A stretch of DNA of 64,000 nucleotides from Lachnospiraceae bacterium P6A3 (GTDB lineage Bacteria > Bacillota > Clostridia > Lachnospirales > Lachnospiraceae), in NCBI GenBank assembly GCA_000702085.1, contig JNKP01000001.1:806001-870000 (forward strand), written 5' to 3'. Both the position numbers and the translations under genes were made by a program. Positions 33,196-42,942 of the stretch are shown here, in pieces (within the stretch, counting starts at the first letter, position 1; each line of letters begins with the position of its first letter). The notes beneath the pieces were generated by a model. That model was not told the DNA's origin, did no database searches, and saw nothing but the letters and a program-made list of their open reading frames with translations.

Positions 33196-34257
33196 TTACC
33201 TCATTACAAAATAAAGTACCGGGAAGATCAGGCACGGCATACTGCAAATTGCCATCACAAATGGATACTTAAATTTCCTGTATGTAAGGAGCATGCAAAG
33301 TGCTCCGGTCAGCGTCAGGCTCACGCATAATACTCCGCCCAGCGTCGAGCAAAGCGCACCCGCAAATCCCGTGAGCAGAATAAGTACAAATCTTACGGGG
33401 TTTACTTTTTTACGATCTTCGAATTCTCTTATGATCCCGTAGATAAGGAAGACCATAAAGGGAAGGATGAAGGAAGCAAGTGCGGCTTTTCCCTGCCTGG
33501 ATCTTGCCAGCAGGAAATTCTCCGGAGTATGGATGGAGTAATCCCCAAACATGATGAGAACGGATACGAAGAACATGAACAGTCCGCGTTTTTTTGAATC
33601 ATCTTTAAAAAGGTACCCGGACATTATATACATCACTGCAAAAACAAAAAGGATCATGCACCAGGGGATCATGGTATGGGCAACGGCCGCAACCTTTATT
33701 CCCGAAAGTTTGGATAAAAATGCGATCCACATAGGGAAGGGTGCAAACAGGTATCTGTAGGGAGAAAGGATTGCATCTCCGGTGTAGGGCTCCTTCTTAT
33801 ACATGGAGTCGGAGTTTATTCCCTCTGCTGCAGCCGCAACGTAATAGGAATCGTCTCCGTCGTAATATGCCTTCAAAAATGACATCACTATCATAATTCC
33901 GAGAATGACAAGAGCAGCGATGCCCCATATTCCGGGATTCATGTTTTTAAGTTTGAGAGTTTTTACCAGATCTTTTCTGTACCCGGTAAATGTAACGACG
34001 ATAAGAGTGAGGAGAACTACGGCCAGGACCGCACCGAACAGCGCAGCCCCTTTACTGAATCTGTAATCTTTAAGGATTGCAAAAACAAATATCGGCTGGA
34101 AAAGTGCAAAGATAATTATCTGCCCGTACACAAAAGACTGTGCAAGCAGATCAAGCTTCGATCTGATCTCGCCCAGTGCAAGTGACACTGCTAGTCCCAT
34201 CAGTACAGGGAGTAGGAGTTCTATACAAATTGTGATAAGTATTCCGGTTATCATCAT
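33196..34257 (-). CDS. Polytopic membrane protein (DUF6077-like), N-terminal half
   Basis: 353 aa, nearly all membrane helices (about nine). A loop reading DGDDSYYVAAAAEGINSDS, then EPYTGDAILSPYRY, then PMWIAFLSKLSGI, recalls DUF6077-type proteins and GT-C glycosyltransferases, where acidic residues in an early outside loop bind the lipid-linked sugar. It ends at a TAA right after a membrane helix, and the continuing frame (32440-33192) carries more helices and a soluble domain. It overlaps the upstream gene by four bases. Role in surface-glycan synthesis is inferred from the operon. Confidence 0.55.
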   Translation of the reverse strand: MMITGILITICIELLLPVLMGLAVSLALGEIRSKLDLLAQSFVYGQIIIFALFQPIFVFAILKDYRFSKGAALFGAVLAVVLLTLIVVTFTGYRKDLVKTLKLKNMNPGIWGIAALVILGIMIVMSFLKAYYDGDDSYYVAAAAEGINSDSMYKKEPYTGDAILSPYRYLFAPFPMWIAFLSKLSGIKVAAVAHTMIPWCMILFVFAVMYIMSGYLFKDDSKKRGLFMFFVSVLIMFGDYSIHTPENFLLARSRQGKAALASFILPFMVFLIYGIIREFEDRKKVNPVRFVLILLTGFAGALCSTLGGVLCVSLTLTGALCMLLTYRKFKYPFVMAICSMPCLIFPVLYFVMR

Positions 34258-35681
34258 TTATTCAACGAGTCCGAAGCAGACGCTTCTTTTTGAGCAGCTG
34301 TCAGGCCGGTGCCTCCCAGCATAAACGCTGCCCACAGGCAGGTAGTAAATACGACCTTCCTGTGATCGAAAACATTGCATCCCAGGAAGGAATAATAAAC
34401 TGCACAAGAGATGGCGATAATCCCGGCAGGCAGGATCAGGGTTATATTCCTTACATATCTCTTAGCGCTTGTAAGAGCCGCTGCCAAGACGGCAATCGCC
34501 GACATACTTATGTAAAGCACGCTGAAATAACGCAAATAGATTTTGGTTAAAAGCGGATTATGCTGCTTCATCACATCGTAATTGCCTGCGGCAAATCCGG
34601 GGTACTCGCATCCCCTGAGAGCATGCTCAGTCTTAATCGGAACAAATAAATATCCGAAAATATCCGACAGGGTTTCTTTTACAATGGCTTTCTTATTGCG
34701 TGAGAACGCTTCTTTTCCCCACTCATAAAACCTGTCCGTGGTTTCCCTGCTTCCGAAACGTTCCGTTACATATTCCGTATATTCTGTCCTTACAAGCCCC
34801 GGATCATTCATGATGTGGGTCATCATTCCTTCATCGGTAAAATCCGTCAGATATGAAGGCCAGTGATATCTGTCCCTGAAATCCTCGCTCCATGCGACTC
34901 TGTAGAAAATGCTTCTCTTTATGCCATCAAGCGCTGAGATCTTCTCTCCGCTTCTGAAAAGAGAATCGCCCATGCATATGATTCCCGCAAAAGCCAGCAC
35001 AACAACGATGCACATAGCAACGCCCGATGCTTTTACTTTACCCTTACGAGAGCTTTTTATTATAGTGATCAGAAGCGCAAGAATCGGAACCGCCCCGATC
35101 AGCGTGAATTCTTTTCTCGTAAGAGCCGTCGCAAGCCAGAAGAGTGATGTGACACTGATATCTCTGAGAGCTCTCTCGAGTCCCAGTCCCTTCTCCGATT
35201 TCTTCCAATCGCGCATAAACCTGATCTGAAAAGAGATCAAAAGAGCCGCAAAGGAAGACACAAAAGAATATTCCAAAACCGCAAGATGAACCTGCATTGC
35301 AAAAGGGTTCGTAACAATGGCAAGAGCAAAGAAGATTTTCTTATATACGGAATCCGTGCCGAATACATTCTTTGCGAATACGAACCACGCGGCAAATGCA
35401 AGCGCAATCTGCAGCAGATACATCACATGATAAAAAAGTACCGGACCGTTTGCGGTAAGTGCTCTTACAACTATCAATAGTGCGGGATAGATTATCCCCG
35501 TTTCTCCGGTAAGCTTAAGTGTTCCCGATAGCCTGACAAGTTCAACCGTATCCGGAAACTGCTGAAGCGAGCCGAAGTTAAGAAAGCCCCACAGGCATCC
35601 CACAAGGATCTGTGCGGACAGCAGGATCAAAACCGCAGGTTTTAATACGCGGTTTATTTTGTCTCCGGCTTTATTAAGCAT
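34254..35681 (-). CDS. Polytopic membrane protein, possible GT-C glycosyltransferase
   Basis: 475 aa with about eleven hydrophobic segments. A soluble loop (about residues 225-360, with GEKISALDGIKRSIFYRVAW and WPSYLTDFTDEGMM) separates two helix groups. The layout, with an acidic residue in the first outside loop and the TALTRKEFTLIG segment, suggests a lipid-linked-sugar-dependent transferase or a polymerase, but I recognise no diagnostic motif. It overlaps the RffA gene by eight bases and the next gene by four. Confidence 0.5.
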   Translation of the reverse strand: MLNKAGDKINRVLKPAVLILLSAQILVGCLWGFLNFGSLQQFPDTVELVRLSGTLKLTGETGIIYPALLIVVRALTANGPVLFYHVMYLLQIALAFAAWFVFAKNVFGTDSVYKKIFFALAIVTNPFAMQVHLAVLEYSFVSSFAALLISFQIRFMRDWKKSEKGLGLERALRDISVTSLFWLATALTRKEFTLIGAVPILALLITIIKSSRKGKVKASGVAMCIVVVLAFAGIICMGDSLFRSGEKISALDGIKRSIFYRVAWSEDFRDRYHWPSYLTDFTDEGMMTHIMNDPGLVRTEYTEYVTERFGSRETTDRFYEWGKEAFSRNKKAIVKETLSDIFGYLFVPIKTEHALRGCEYPGFAAGNYDVMKQHNPLLTKIYLRYFSVLYISMSAIAVLAAALTSAKRYVRNITLILPAGIIAISCAVYYSFLGCNVFDHRKVVFTTCLWAAFMLGGTGLTAAQKEASASDSLNK

Positions 35682-36804
35682 AAAACTCAGTAATCTTATC
35701 GCAGATCAGATCAACCTGTTCGGGCTTCAAGCCGTAGAACATGGGAAGTCTGAGAAGTCTTTCACTTTCTTTCGTGGTGTATTCGTCTGCGCCGTTAAAT
35801 CTTCCGAGGCTCTTTCCCGCGGGAGCGGTGTGAAGAGGAATGTAATGGAATACAGCAAGGATGTCGTTTGCGGCAAGGTGCTTTATAAGAGCCTGTCTTT
35901 CGTCGATATCCTTACACTTGATGTAGAACATATGAGCATTGTGCTGACATTCTTCGGGAATGTAGGGAAGAGATATCTTCTCTTCATCGGAGAGCTTTGT
36001 CAGTCTCTCAAAATAATGATTCCAGCTTGCGAGTCTGTCTTCGTTAATCTGATCCGCAACTTCAAGCTGTGAATACAGATATGCAGCATTCATATCACTG
36101 GGAAGGTAGGAAGATCCCATATCAACCCAGGTATATTTATCGATCTGTCCGCGGAAGAACTTTGCTCTGTTTGTTCCCTTTTCACGGATGATCTCGGCAC
36201 GCTCCGCATCGGCGGGATTCTTAATAAGGATCGCACCGCCCTCTCCGGAAGAGTAGTTTTTGGTCTCATGGAATGAATATGCGCCGAAGTCACCGATGGC
36301 CCCCAGAGCCTTTCCCTTATAGGTTGCCATCACGCCTTGTGCAGCATCTTCAACTACCTTAAGATTATGACGCTTTGCGATATCCATGATGGTATCCATC
36401 TCGCATCCGACACCCGCATAGTGAACGGGAGCGATGACTTTGGTCTTATCGGTAATGGCAGCTTCGATTTTCTGCTCATCGATATTCATGGTATCGGGTC
36501 TGATATCAACGAACACGGGAACCGCACCTCTTAATACAAATGCGTTTGCGGTTGATACAAAGGTATATGAAGGCATGATGACTTCATCACCGGGCTTTAT
36601 ATCGCAAAGGATCGCTGCAAGCTCGGTAGCATGAGTACAGCTGGTGGCAAGAAGGCACTTTGCGGTTCCGGTCTTCTTTTCAATCCATTCGTTGCACTTC
36701 TTGGTATAAGGCCCGTCTCCGCAGATCTTCTGATTGCGCACGCATTCTGCGATGTAATCCATTGCGCTGTCGATATAGGGAGGTACGTTAAAATTGATCT
36801 TCAT
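35674..36804 (-). CDS. rffA: dTDP-4-amino-4,6-dideoxygalactose transaminase (RffA/WecE)
   Basis: 376 aa PLP aminotransferase. It follows enterobacterial RffA/WecE closely: GDEVIMPSYTFVSTANAFVL, VFVDIRPDTMNIDE, VPVHYAGVGCEMDTIM, the PLP-lysine segment FGAYSFHETKNYSSGEGGA, and REKGTNRAKFFRGQIDKY. The enzyme aminates dTDP-4-keto-6-deoxyglucose (the RfbB product) with glutamate to dTDP-Fuc4N. In enterics this serves common antigen; here it must serve another surface glycan. RfbA and RfbB, five kilobases downstream, supply its substrate. No WecF or WecD homologue is evident. Confidence 0.93.
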   Translation of the reverse strand: MKINFNVPPYIDSAMDYIAECVRNQKICGDGPYTKKCNEWIEKKTGTAKCLLATSCTHATELAAILCDIKPGDEVIMPSYTFVSTANAFVLRGAVPVFVDIRPDTMNIDEQKIEAAITDKTKVIAPVHYAGVGCEMDTIMDIAKRHNLKVVEDAAQGVMATYKGKALGAIGDFGAYSFHETKNYSSGEGGAILIKNPADAERAEIIREKGTNRAKFFRGQIDKYTWVDMGSSYLPSDMNAAYLYSQLEVADQINEDRLASWNHYFERLTKLSDEEKISLPYIPEECQHNAHMFYIKCKDIDERQALIKHLAANDILAVFHYIPLHTAPAGKSLGRFNGADEYTTKESERLLRLPMFYGLKPEQVDLICDKITEFYA

Positions 36805-37749
36805 TTATTTCCACTGTCCTTTCAAATTACCGATTAGGCCTTCCGTAGTATCCCTGATGATGAATCTGGGTCTTCCTTTGACCTCTTCGTATATTCTTGC
36901 TATATAATGACCGGCTATTCCGATGCTGAGCATCATAAATCCGCCGACTATTAACTGTAACAATATGACCGTCGTAAATCCGTCATCCGCAGTATGGGAA
37001 AAGAATCTGTACAGAGTCTGGATTCCCAGCACGACGGCAAACAGGATAAATATCCATCCCATCCAAGTGACTATCTTGAGAGGAAGTGTTGAGAAGGATG
37101 TTGCGTTCCTGATGGCATATCTTATAAGGCCGCCCAGGGACCACTTGCTCTTTCCGCTTCTTCTTTCCTCCACATCGTAGTAAACCTTCTCGGACTTAAA
37201 CCCGATCCAGAAAGAGAGCGCTCTGAAAAACGTATTGCTCTCGGGAAGTTCCAAAAGTGCATCCACAGCTTTTCTGTCCAGCAGTTTGAAATCCGACGAA
37301 CTGGACATATCAATCTTGATAAGGCTGCTCATTATTCCGTAGAAAACACCTGCACAAAGCTTATGGAAAAATCCTTCCTTACCTCTGCTGTTTTTGATGC
37401 CTTCCACAACCTCTGCTCCTTCTTTCCACTTGGCGATCATCTCGGGGATCGCACTTACGGGATGCTGAAGGTCGCAGTCCATTACGATGACTGCATCTCC
37501 GGAAGCTATGGAAAGCCCTGCAAAGATTGCAGCCTCCTTGCCGAAGTTTCTGGAAAACTCCGCGCCCTTTACATGCGCATCAACAGATGCCTGCTCTTTG
37601 ATCACATCATATGTTCCGTCGGAAGATCCGTCGCTGATAAAGACCAGTTCGTAATCCTCTCCCGTTCCGGCGATTGCATTTGATATCTCGGAAATTGCGG
37701 GAATGATGTTTTCTTTTTCATTGTATGCGGGAAGTACTACGGATATCAT
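36805..37749 (-). CDS. Polyprenyl-phosphate glycosyltransferase, GtrB/DPM1-like GT2
   Basis: 314 aa. A GT-A domain (SVVLPAYNEKENIIPAI; FISDGSSDGTYD; VIVMDCDLQHP with the metal-binding Asp pair) is followed by two C-terminal membrane helices (MGWIFILFAVVLGIQTLYRF; VILLQLIVGGFMMLSIGIAG), the GtrB/ArnC layout. These enzymes load a sugar onto undecaprenyl phosphate on the cytoplasmic side. The next gene is a GtrII-like transferase that would use the flipped lipid-sugar outside. A GtrA flippase is not seen. Confidence 0.9.
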   Translation of the reverse strand: MISVVLPAYNEKENIIPAISEISNAIAGTGEDYELVFISDGSSDGTYDVIKEQASVDAHVKGAEFSRNFGKEAAIFAGLSIASGDAVIVMDCDLQHPVSAIPEMIAKWKEGAEVVEGIKNSRGKEGFFHKLCAGVFYGIMSSLIKIDMSSSSDFKLLDRKAVDALLELPESNTFFRALSFWIGFKSEKVYYDVEERRSGKSKWSLGGLIRYAIRNATSFSTLPLKIVTWMGWIFILFAVVLGIQTLYRFFSHTADDGFTTVILLQLIVGGFMMLSIGIAGHYIARIYEEVKGRPRFIIRDTTEGLIGNLKGQWK

Positions 37750-37775
37750 GGCATTCCTTTCTTCGCATTTAATGT

Positions 37776-39317
37776 TTAATCTCTTAATGCATCCTCTGTC
37801 TTAACACAGATGATTCCGTCGATCATCTTAACACTTGTATCGCCGGGGAAGCTTTCCATGGCTATATATTCGTCGGAATAATAAATCTCGGCTTCTTTTT
37901 CTTCGGATACGAAGTTAAGAGTCGCACCCATGTAGTATTTGATGAATGCTTCGTAATTGTCCGAGGTGTAGATCAGGTAATCTCCGTTTAATCCGATCAT
38001 CTCGCTTGTTGCGGGAGCGGTGATTTCGGTGGTTGGGAACTCGTCATCTCCGATGACTCCCATAATAGCAATCGGAACTCCCTGATAATAACCATCGGTC
38101 TGTTCTATACGGTCGAGAAGTCTGAGTGCATAAGCATAAGTCTTCTCGTATTTTCTCTGCAGGTTTGTATATCCGATATTGTCCGTAACAGCGTAGGCTA
38201 TAACGATGGCAAATGCGGCAGCGAAGCCGGCCCATGAAAGAAGAGTCTTATATTTATCCTTATCGAGCCTGCCGACACACTTGTCGCAAATCACAACACT
38301 CACTATGAGGAAAAGCACCCACTGGTATCTCATTATGAGATGGTACTTGACATCGGGGGTGATCATCAAAACCACATTTGCGGAGAAGGGAACAAGCACT
38401 GCAGTTATCAGAAGCACGAAATAGAACCATGCTTTCTTATAAAGTGCATTTTTGATGACAAGATATATGGCGGATACCGCAGCACATACCGCAAGGATTC
38501 CTCCCGCCGCAGCACACACATCTCCGGTTAAAAATCCCTTTGAAAAAGTAAAACTTACAAAGTCTTTATACAGTGAAGGAAGTGCGGAAATTCTGTTTGA
38601 GAGTCCGGCATTTTCCAGGTTGTCGATTCCCTGGTACGTATCGAGAACCTTACCTTCTATCACAAGAAGAATCTTAAGAAGCACTATGTAAAGTACCGCA
38701 CCGATCATTCCCATGTAGATGTATTCGAGGCATTTCTTGATGGCATTCTTTTCACCGGATGCCATCTTTTCCCATACAAGGCAGACCGAAAGGAGCATTG
38801 CAAAGGGAAGATATGCCTGATAGGTTCCGAGGCTGAATGCAAGTGATATTCCGCCCAGGACGAAGTGGCCCTTCTTGGCGGCATATACGGCAAGTACGGC
38901 CAGGAGAAGTCCCGCCATATAACCGTCCAGTGTAAAGACATACGCAAAGGTTGAAGCAAGTGAAGGGAATGCAACGAGAAGTGCGGAGATAACGAAAATC
39001 GTAATCCCGTTTTCAATCTCGAAGATTCTCTTTATAAGCACCGCCGTTACAGCCAGTTCCAGAAGTCCGATCAGTCCGATGATCCAGGGCACCGTATAAA
39101 AAGACGATGCTGCACAAACCACCGCAAGGAACCACCTTCCGGACGTGATCATATTCTGTGAAAAATACATGCTGGATAATCCGTCATGATTGGGAACATC
39201 CATCAGCATGGCGGGCATGTGGATCAAAAGTCCGCAGATAAATGCAGATAAGAAAGCGATTTTATCCGACGCAGAGATTTTTCCGTATATTTTTTTCAAA
39301 GATTCGTTTGCAGTCAT
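37776..39317 (-). CDS. GtrII-like membrane glucosyltransferase
   Basis: 513 aa, about eleven membrane helices and a soluble C-terminal tail of ~110 residues. The N-terminal loop LMDVPNHDGLSSMYF followed by SGRWFLAVVCAASSFYTVPW is characteristic of the glucosyltransferase-II family that transfers a polyprenyl-linked sugar onto surface glycans outside the cell. Directly downstream is the GtrB-like enzyme that makes the donor. In enterics the set modifies O-antigen; here the acceptor is presumably the glycan made by this operon. Confidence 0.8.
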   Translation of the reverse strand: MTANESLKKIYGKISASDKIAFLSAFICGLLIHMPAMLMDVPNHDGLSSMYFSQNMITSGRWFLAVVCAASSFYTVPWIIGLIGLLELAVTAVLIKRIFEIENGITIFVISALLVAFPSLASTFAYVFTLDGYMAGLLLAVLAVYAAKKGHFVLGGISLAFSLGTYQAYLPFAMLLSVCLVWEKMASGEKNAIKKCLEYIYMGMIGAVLYIVLLKILLVIEGKVLDTYQGIDNLENAGLSNRISALPSLYKDFVSFTFSKGFLTGDVCAAAGGILAVCAAVSAIYLVIKNALYKKAWFYFVLLITAVLVPFSANVVLMITPDVKYHLIMRYQWVLFLIVSVVICDKCVGRLDKDKYKTLLSWAGFAAAFAIVIAYAVTDNIGYTNLQRKYEKTYAYALRLLDRIEQTDGYYQGVPIAIMGVIGDDEFPTTEITAPATSEMIGLNGDYLIYTSDNYEAFIKYYMGATLNFVSEEKEAEIYYSDEYIAMESFPGDTSVKMIDGIICVKTEDALRD

Positions 39318-39330
39318 TTATGAAATACCT

Positions 39331-40179
39331 TTACAGATAATCCGCTATCGCTTTTGCGATAAGTTCTCTTCCGTAGTAGTTCGGATGTGTTCCGTCCACG
39401 GTATATTCCGTTCCCGAAATAGGATTTCCTTCGTAGTCGTATCCGGCAGTGTCATACAGATCGTAGAGATATATGTATTCGACTCCCAGCTCTTCGGCAG
39501 CTTCTCTCTGTGCCCTGACATAATCATCAAGCACCCCACCGCCGTAATCATACTCGCTTGCATTTACTCCGTCGGGCATCCACTTTTCCGTAGGCGATAC
39601 AAGGATGATCCTTATATCCGGATTGATGTCCCTGATCTTATCGACAACGGTCCTGAGTGCACCCAGGTATGTATAGATGGAATCGGAATTCAAATCCCCT
39701 ATGGGGACCGCACAGTGATAATCATTTAAGCAGTGCTCTATTATCACCACATCGGTTTTACTGAGATCAAGGGCTTCAAGTTCACGTTCTCTTTCTTCAA
39801 AATATTCCGTAGCCGGCGCCTTGGTATCGTGGTTTCTCGGAAGAGCAAAATCCCCGGCCGAATACGCCAGTGCTATTGATGCCATTGAAAGGAAATTCCT
39901 GTCAGAGGCTAATGTGGAATCCTCCGCGGTATATGCCATGGTGGTTCCTCCGAAAGAAAGATCCTTAACATCCAGTCCCGTTTCTCTTGCCAGGAAAGAT
40001 GCAACACTTGTGTCATCCTGAGCATAGGCAATCACGCTGTCTCCGAAGATTACTACGGAAGTCCCTTCTTTTTCCGGAAGGTTTCTGTTCTCATACCATA
40101 CGTCCGTCATGACCATGGTGATTTCGAAGATAACCGCGCAGACCGCATATATCAAATTGGGGATGATCTTTTTCTTCAT
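39331..40179 (-). CDS. SGNH/GDSL hydrolase, membrane anchored
   Basis: 282 aa. One N-terminal hydrophobic segment (IPNLIYAVCAVIFEITMVM), then an SGNH esterase fold: block I VVIFGDSVIAYA with the Ser, block II glycine in LSFGGTTMAY, block III HCLNDYHC with the Asn, and block V DGTHPNYYG with Asp and His. Such enzymes add or remove acyl groups on sugars; with the catalytic part outside, O-acetyl trimming or transfer on the operon's glycan is likely. It overlaps the ABC transporter gene by four bases. Confidence 0.85.
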   Translation of the reverse strand: MKKKIIPNLIYAVCAVIFEITMVMTDVWYENRNLPEKEGTSVVIFGDSVIAYAQDDTSVASFLARETGLDVKDLSFGGTTMAYTAEDSTLASDRNFLSMASIALAYSAGDFALPRNHDTKAPATEYFEERERELEALDLSKTDVVIIEHCLNDYHCAVPIGDLNSDSIYTYLGALRTVVDKIRDINPDIRIILVSPTEKWMPDGVNASEYDYGGGVLDDYVRAQREAAEELGVEYIYLYDLYDTAGYDYEGNPISGTEYTVDGTHPNYYGRELIAKAIADYL

Positions 40180-41921
40180 CTTTCTCTTACAATGCGTCCG
40201 TCACCGACTCTGAATACCATGTCACACTTTTCGATGGTCTGAAGTCTGTGAGCGATTATCACGAGAGTTTTTCTGCCCATGAATCTGTTAATGGATTCCA
40301 TGATCAGGCTCTCGGTTTCATTATCAAGCGCAGAGGTTGCTTCATCCAGTATCAGAACTTCGGGATCCGAATAAAGTGCTCTTGCGATACCGATCCTCTG
40401 GCGCTGCCCGCCTGATATTCTGATACCGCGCTCGCCTATTCCCGTATCAAGTCCGTCGGGAAGTCCTCTTACGAAATCATCCAGTGCGGCTTCTTTTAGC
40501 GCTTCCCATATGCGCTCTTCGCTCTGCTCCGATGCGGGGATTCCGAATGCCACATTGTTTCTGATGGTGTCGTCCAGCATGAAGATCATCTGGGGAATGT
40601 AACCCACATTTTTAAGAAAGCTTCTGTAGTTATCCCTGATGTCGATTCCGTCGGCTTTTATGATTCCTTCCTGCGGCTTTAAGAGTCCGAGAAGGATATC
40701 GACGAGTGTACTCTTGCCGGCGCCTGTTGCTCCCACGATACCGATGCTGGATCCGATGGGGATTTCAAAGTCCGCTTTGTCCAGGATCTTAACCTCGGAA
40801 TTGGGATAAGAATATGTAATGCCTTCAAAGGTGATTGACTTATCAAGGGTAAGCTTCTCAACATTTTCCGCAAAAGTCATATCCGTGTTCTTATCGTCGA
40901 TATCGTCCTGAAGATTATCGCTGACATTCATCAGGAAGGGCTCGAAATAAGCCATGGAATTGATCTGATTGTTAATGCGGTTTACGGCAGGGAGAAGAAC
41001 AAGTGCCGCAGCCGCAAGTGTTGCAAAGTCTGTCATCAGATCTTCGGGCGCTTTGCCGATTGCGATCATGACGATCATGTAGATCATCATTACGCCTACG
41101 CACACCGCTTCGATGAGGAGCTTGGGAATGCTGTTGTAAAGCGAATACTTCTGCACGGCATTTACATATCCGTTACCGCATTCGTTATAGCTGTCCACAA
41201 AATATTTCTCGCGTCCGAATATCTTAACTTCCTTGATACCCATAACGCTCTGTGAGATCCATTTGAAAAGTCCGCTGTAGAAATCCTGGTTATCCTTGCC
41301 TGCTTTATACATGATGGGTTTTAAGACTTTCTTGATGATCCAGAGAAGTATGATGAGTACCGCAGCAAGGATCACCGTCATAAGCCCGCTCTGCGCAAGA
41401 CAGAATACGCACACGCACAGGGATACGAATCCGTCTGAGATAAGCTGAAGGATCGCAAGTATAAGGGCGTACATATTGTTAACGTCCGAGGTAATGGATC
41501 TTTGGACAACCGCTGTGTCTGCATTTAGATAATACTCATAATCCTTGCGTACGAAATTTCTCATCATGCGTTCGGATGTGGAGAACTGATTTCTGTAGAC
41601 GAAAGCATACATTGCTTTCTGCTGAATATAGAGATACAGATTCTTTACTATGAAAACAAAGATCATAAGTGACATCACGAAATACTGGAATATCCTGTAT
41701 CCGTCTTCGGGTGTTTTGCCGATGATATCATAGAAAAGAAGAGCTACGGATGAGTTCGCACTCTTTTCCTGATCGATGACGATGTTAACGACGGATACCA
41801 GCATTCCGACACCGGCTGTCTGAATGAGTGCGCCGATGATCATCATGACGGTAAGAAGCGCCATGTGCTTTTTTTGTTTTCCGGAAAGGATCTTATTTAA
41901 TTTGCTTAAGGTCTTTCGCAT
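40176..41921 (-). CDS. ABC exporter, lipid-linked oligosaccharide flippase-like (PglK/MsbA type)
   Basis: 581 aa fused permease-ATPase. Six membrane helices occupy ~20-320; the ATPase has Walker A GATGAGKSTLVD, signature ISGGQRQRIGIARAL, Walker B VLILDEATSALD and the switch His in IIAHRLQT. The RKTLSKLNKILSGKQKK start resembles PglK, which flips undecaprenyl-linked oligosaccharide. In a glycan operon without Wzx it is the obvious flippase candidate. Overlaps of 16 bases upstream and four downstream show tight coupling. Confidence 0.85.
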   Translation of the reverse strand: MRKTLSKLNKILSGKQKKHMALLTVMMIIGALIQTAGVGMLVSVVNIVIDQEKSANSSVALLFYDIIGKTPEDGYRIFQYFVMSLMIFVFIVKNLYLYIQQKAMYAFVYRNQFSTSERMMRNFVRKDYEYYLNADTAVVQRSITSDVNNMYALILAILQLISDGFVSLCVCVFCLAQSGLMTVILAAVLIILLWIIKKVLKPIMYKAGKDNQDFYSGLFKWISQSVMGIKEVKIFGREKYFVDSYNECGNGYVNAVQKYSLYNSIPKLLIEAVCVGVMMIYMIVMIAIGKAPEDLMTDFATLAAAALVLLPAVNRINNQINSMAYFEPFLMNVSDNLQDDIDDKNTDMTFAENVEKLTLDKSITFEGITYSYPNSEVKILDKADFEIPIGSSIGIVGATGAGKSTLVDILLGLLKPQEGIIKADGIDIRDNYRSFLKNVGYIPQMIFMLDDTIRNNVAFGIPASEQSEERIWEALKEAALDDFVRGLPDGLDTGIGERGIRISGGQRQRIGIARALYSDPEVLILDEATSALDNETESLIMESINRFMGRKTLVIIAHRLQTIEKCDMVFRVGDGRIVRER

Positions 41922-42925
41922 AATACATCCACCATTCGGTCTGCACCGTGTCCGTCTATAAGTCTCTGCAGTCTTCTCGAGTTTTCATTTCTGACAGCTG
42001 CGTCATCCATTTCTTCAAGAAGCTTTGCAACACGGCCCGGGACGTTTCCGCCTCTTGCGTCTCCCGCATAAGGCATCATCCCGTCAAGATCGAACGCCCT
42101 GACATTGGGTATCTGATTATCTACAAAAGAATACGTTATCGTGGGAACTCCCATCGATGACAATTCATAAAGTGTACTTCCGCCTGCGGATATGGCAACA
42201 TCCGCTTCTTCGTAATAACGCCATATCCTCTCCACTCTGGGAAGGATATGTACGGAAGGATGGGCGGCAAATTTTACTTTCAAGCTATCAAGCCTGTCGT
42301 TGAAATTGCCGCATATTGCATTTACGGTCTCGTACTTATCGAGAGGTATTGCTTCAAGTATCTTGGGAAGCATATCGAAGGGATCCGAACCGCCCGACAT
42401 GACAAGTATGTTTTTGACCGTACGGTTTATTTTCTTCTGATGAGGATTCTTGAACGCTTCTCTTAAAGGCGCATATCCGCATCCGAGGTAGAACTTTGTC
42501 CCGGGATATCTTACCGGGTAGGTTGATTCATCGGCGTGATTCGAATAATTGATCACGGCATACACGGGATAGGGAAAAGCATTGACGTCATCCAGATAAA
42601 AAACCTTAGCCAGTTCGTTTACTCTTCTCAAATACGCATCCGTAACCTGATAGGAATCTATTAAGATCCTGTCGATCTTATTATCTTCAATGATCTTCTC
42701 CAGCGCCGGAAGCTCCGACTCCATATTCCGCCAGTCGGTTCCCAGCACGATGAGTTCGTGTCCTCTTTCTTTTATCAGAGATGCGGGCTCATCATCCGCG
42801 GCAATGAAAATAGTTTTAACGCCGCGTGCTTTGGCGGAGTCCGCGACCGACAGGCACCTCATCACATGTCCCACGGAGATCTGCGGGTTCATATCTGCTC
42901 TTATGTACAATACCTTTTCAGACAT
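41906..42925 (-). CDS. PseG-like UDP-sugar hydrolase/glycosyltransferase (GT-B fold)
   Basis: 339 aa. VLYIRADMNPQISVGHVMRCLSVA is the PseG start (GxGHxMRCLxLA, with Val-Gly-His here), IDSYQVTDAYL follows, and the C-terminal half has the MSGGSDPFDMLPKIL and ISAGGSTLYELSSMGVPTI nucleotide-binding pattern. PseG removes UDP from UDP-2,4-diacetamido-trideoxy-altrose in pseudaminic acid synthesis, but no PseB, C, F or I is in the window. It may act on another nucleotide sugar or be a transferase of the same fold. Confidence 0.7.
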   Translation of the reverse strand: MSEKVLYIRADMNPQISVGHVMRCLSVADSAKARGVKTIFIAADDEPASLIKERGHELIVLGTDWRNMESELPALEKIIEDNKIDRILIDSYQVTDAYLRRVNELAKVFYLDDVNAFPYPVYAVINYSNHADESTYPVRYPGTKFYLGCGYAPLREAFKNPHQKKINRTVKNILVMSGGSDPFDMLPKILEAIPLDKYETVNAICGNFNDRLDSLKVKFAAHPSVHILPRVERIWRYYEEADVAISAGGSTLYELSSMGVPTITYSFVDNQIPNVRAFDLDGMMPYAGDARGGNVPGRVAKLLEEMDDAAVRNENSRRLQRLIDGHGADRMVDVLCERP

Positions 42926-42942
42926 AAAGTACCTTCCGAAGA

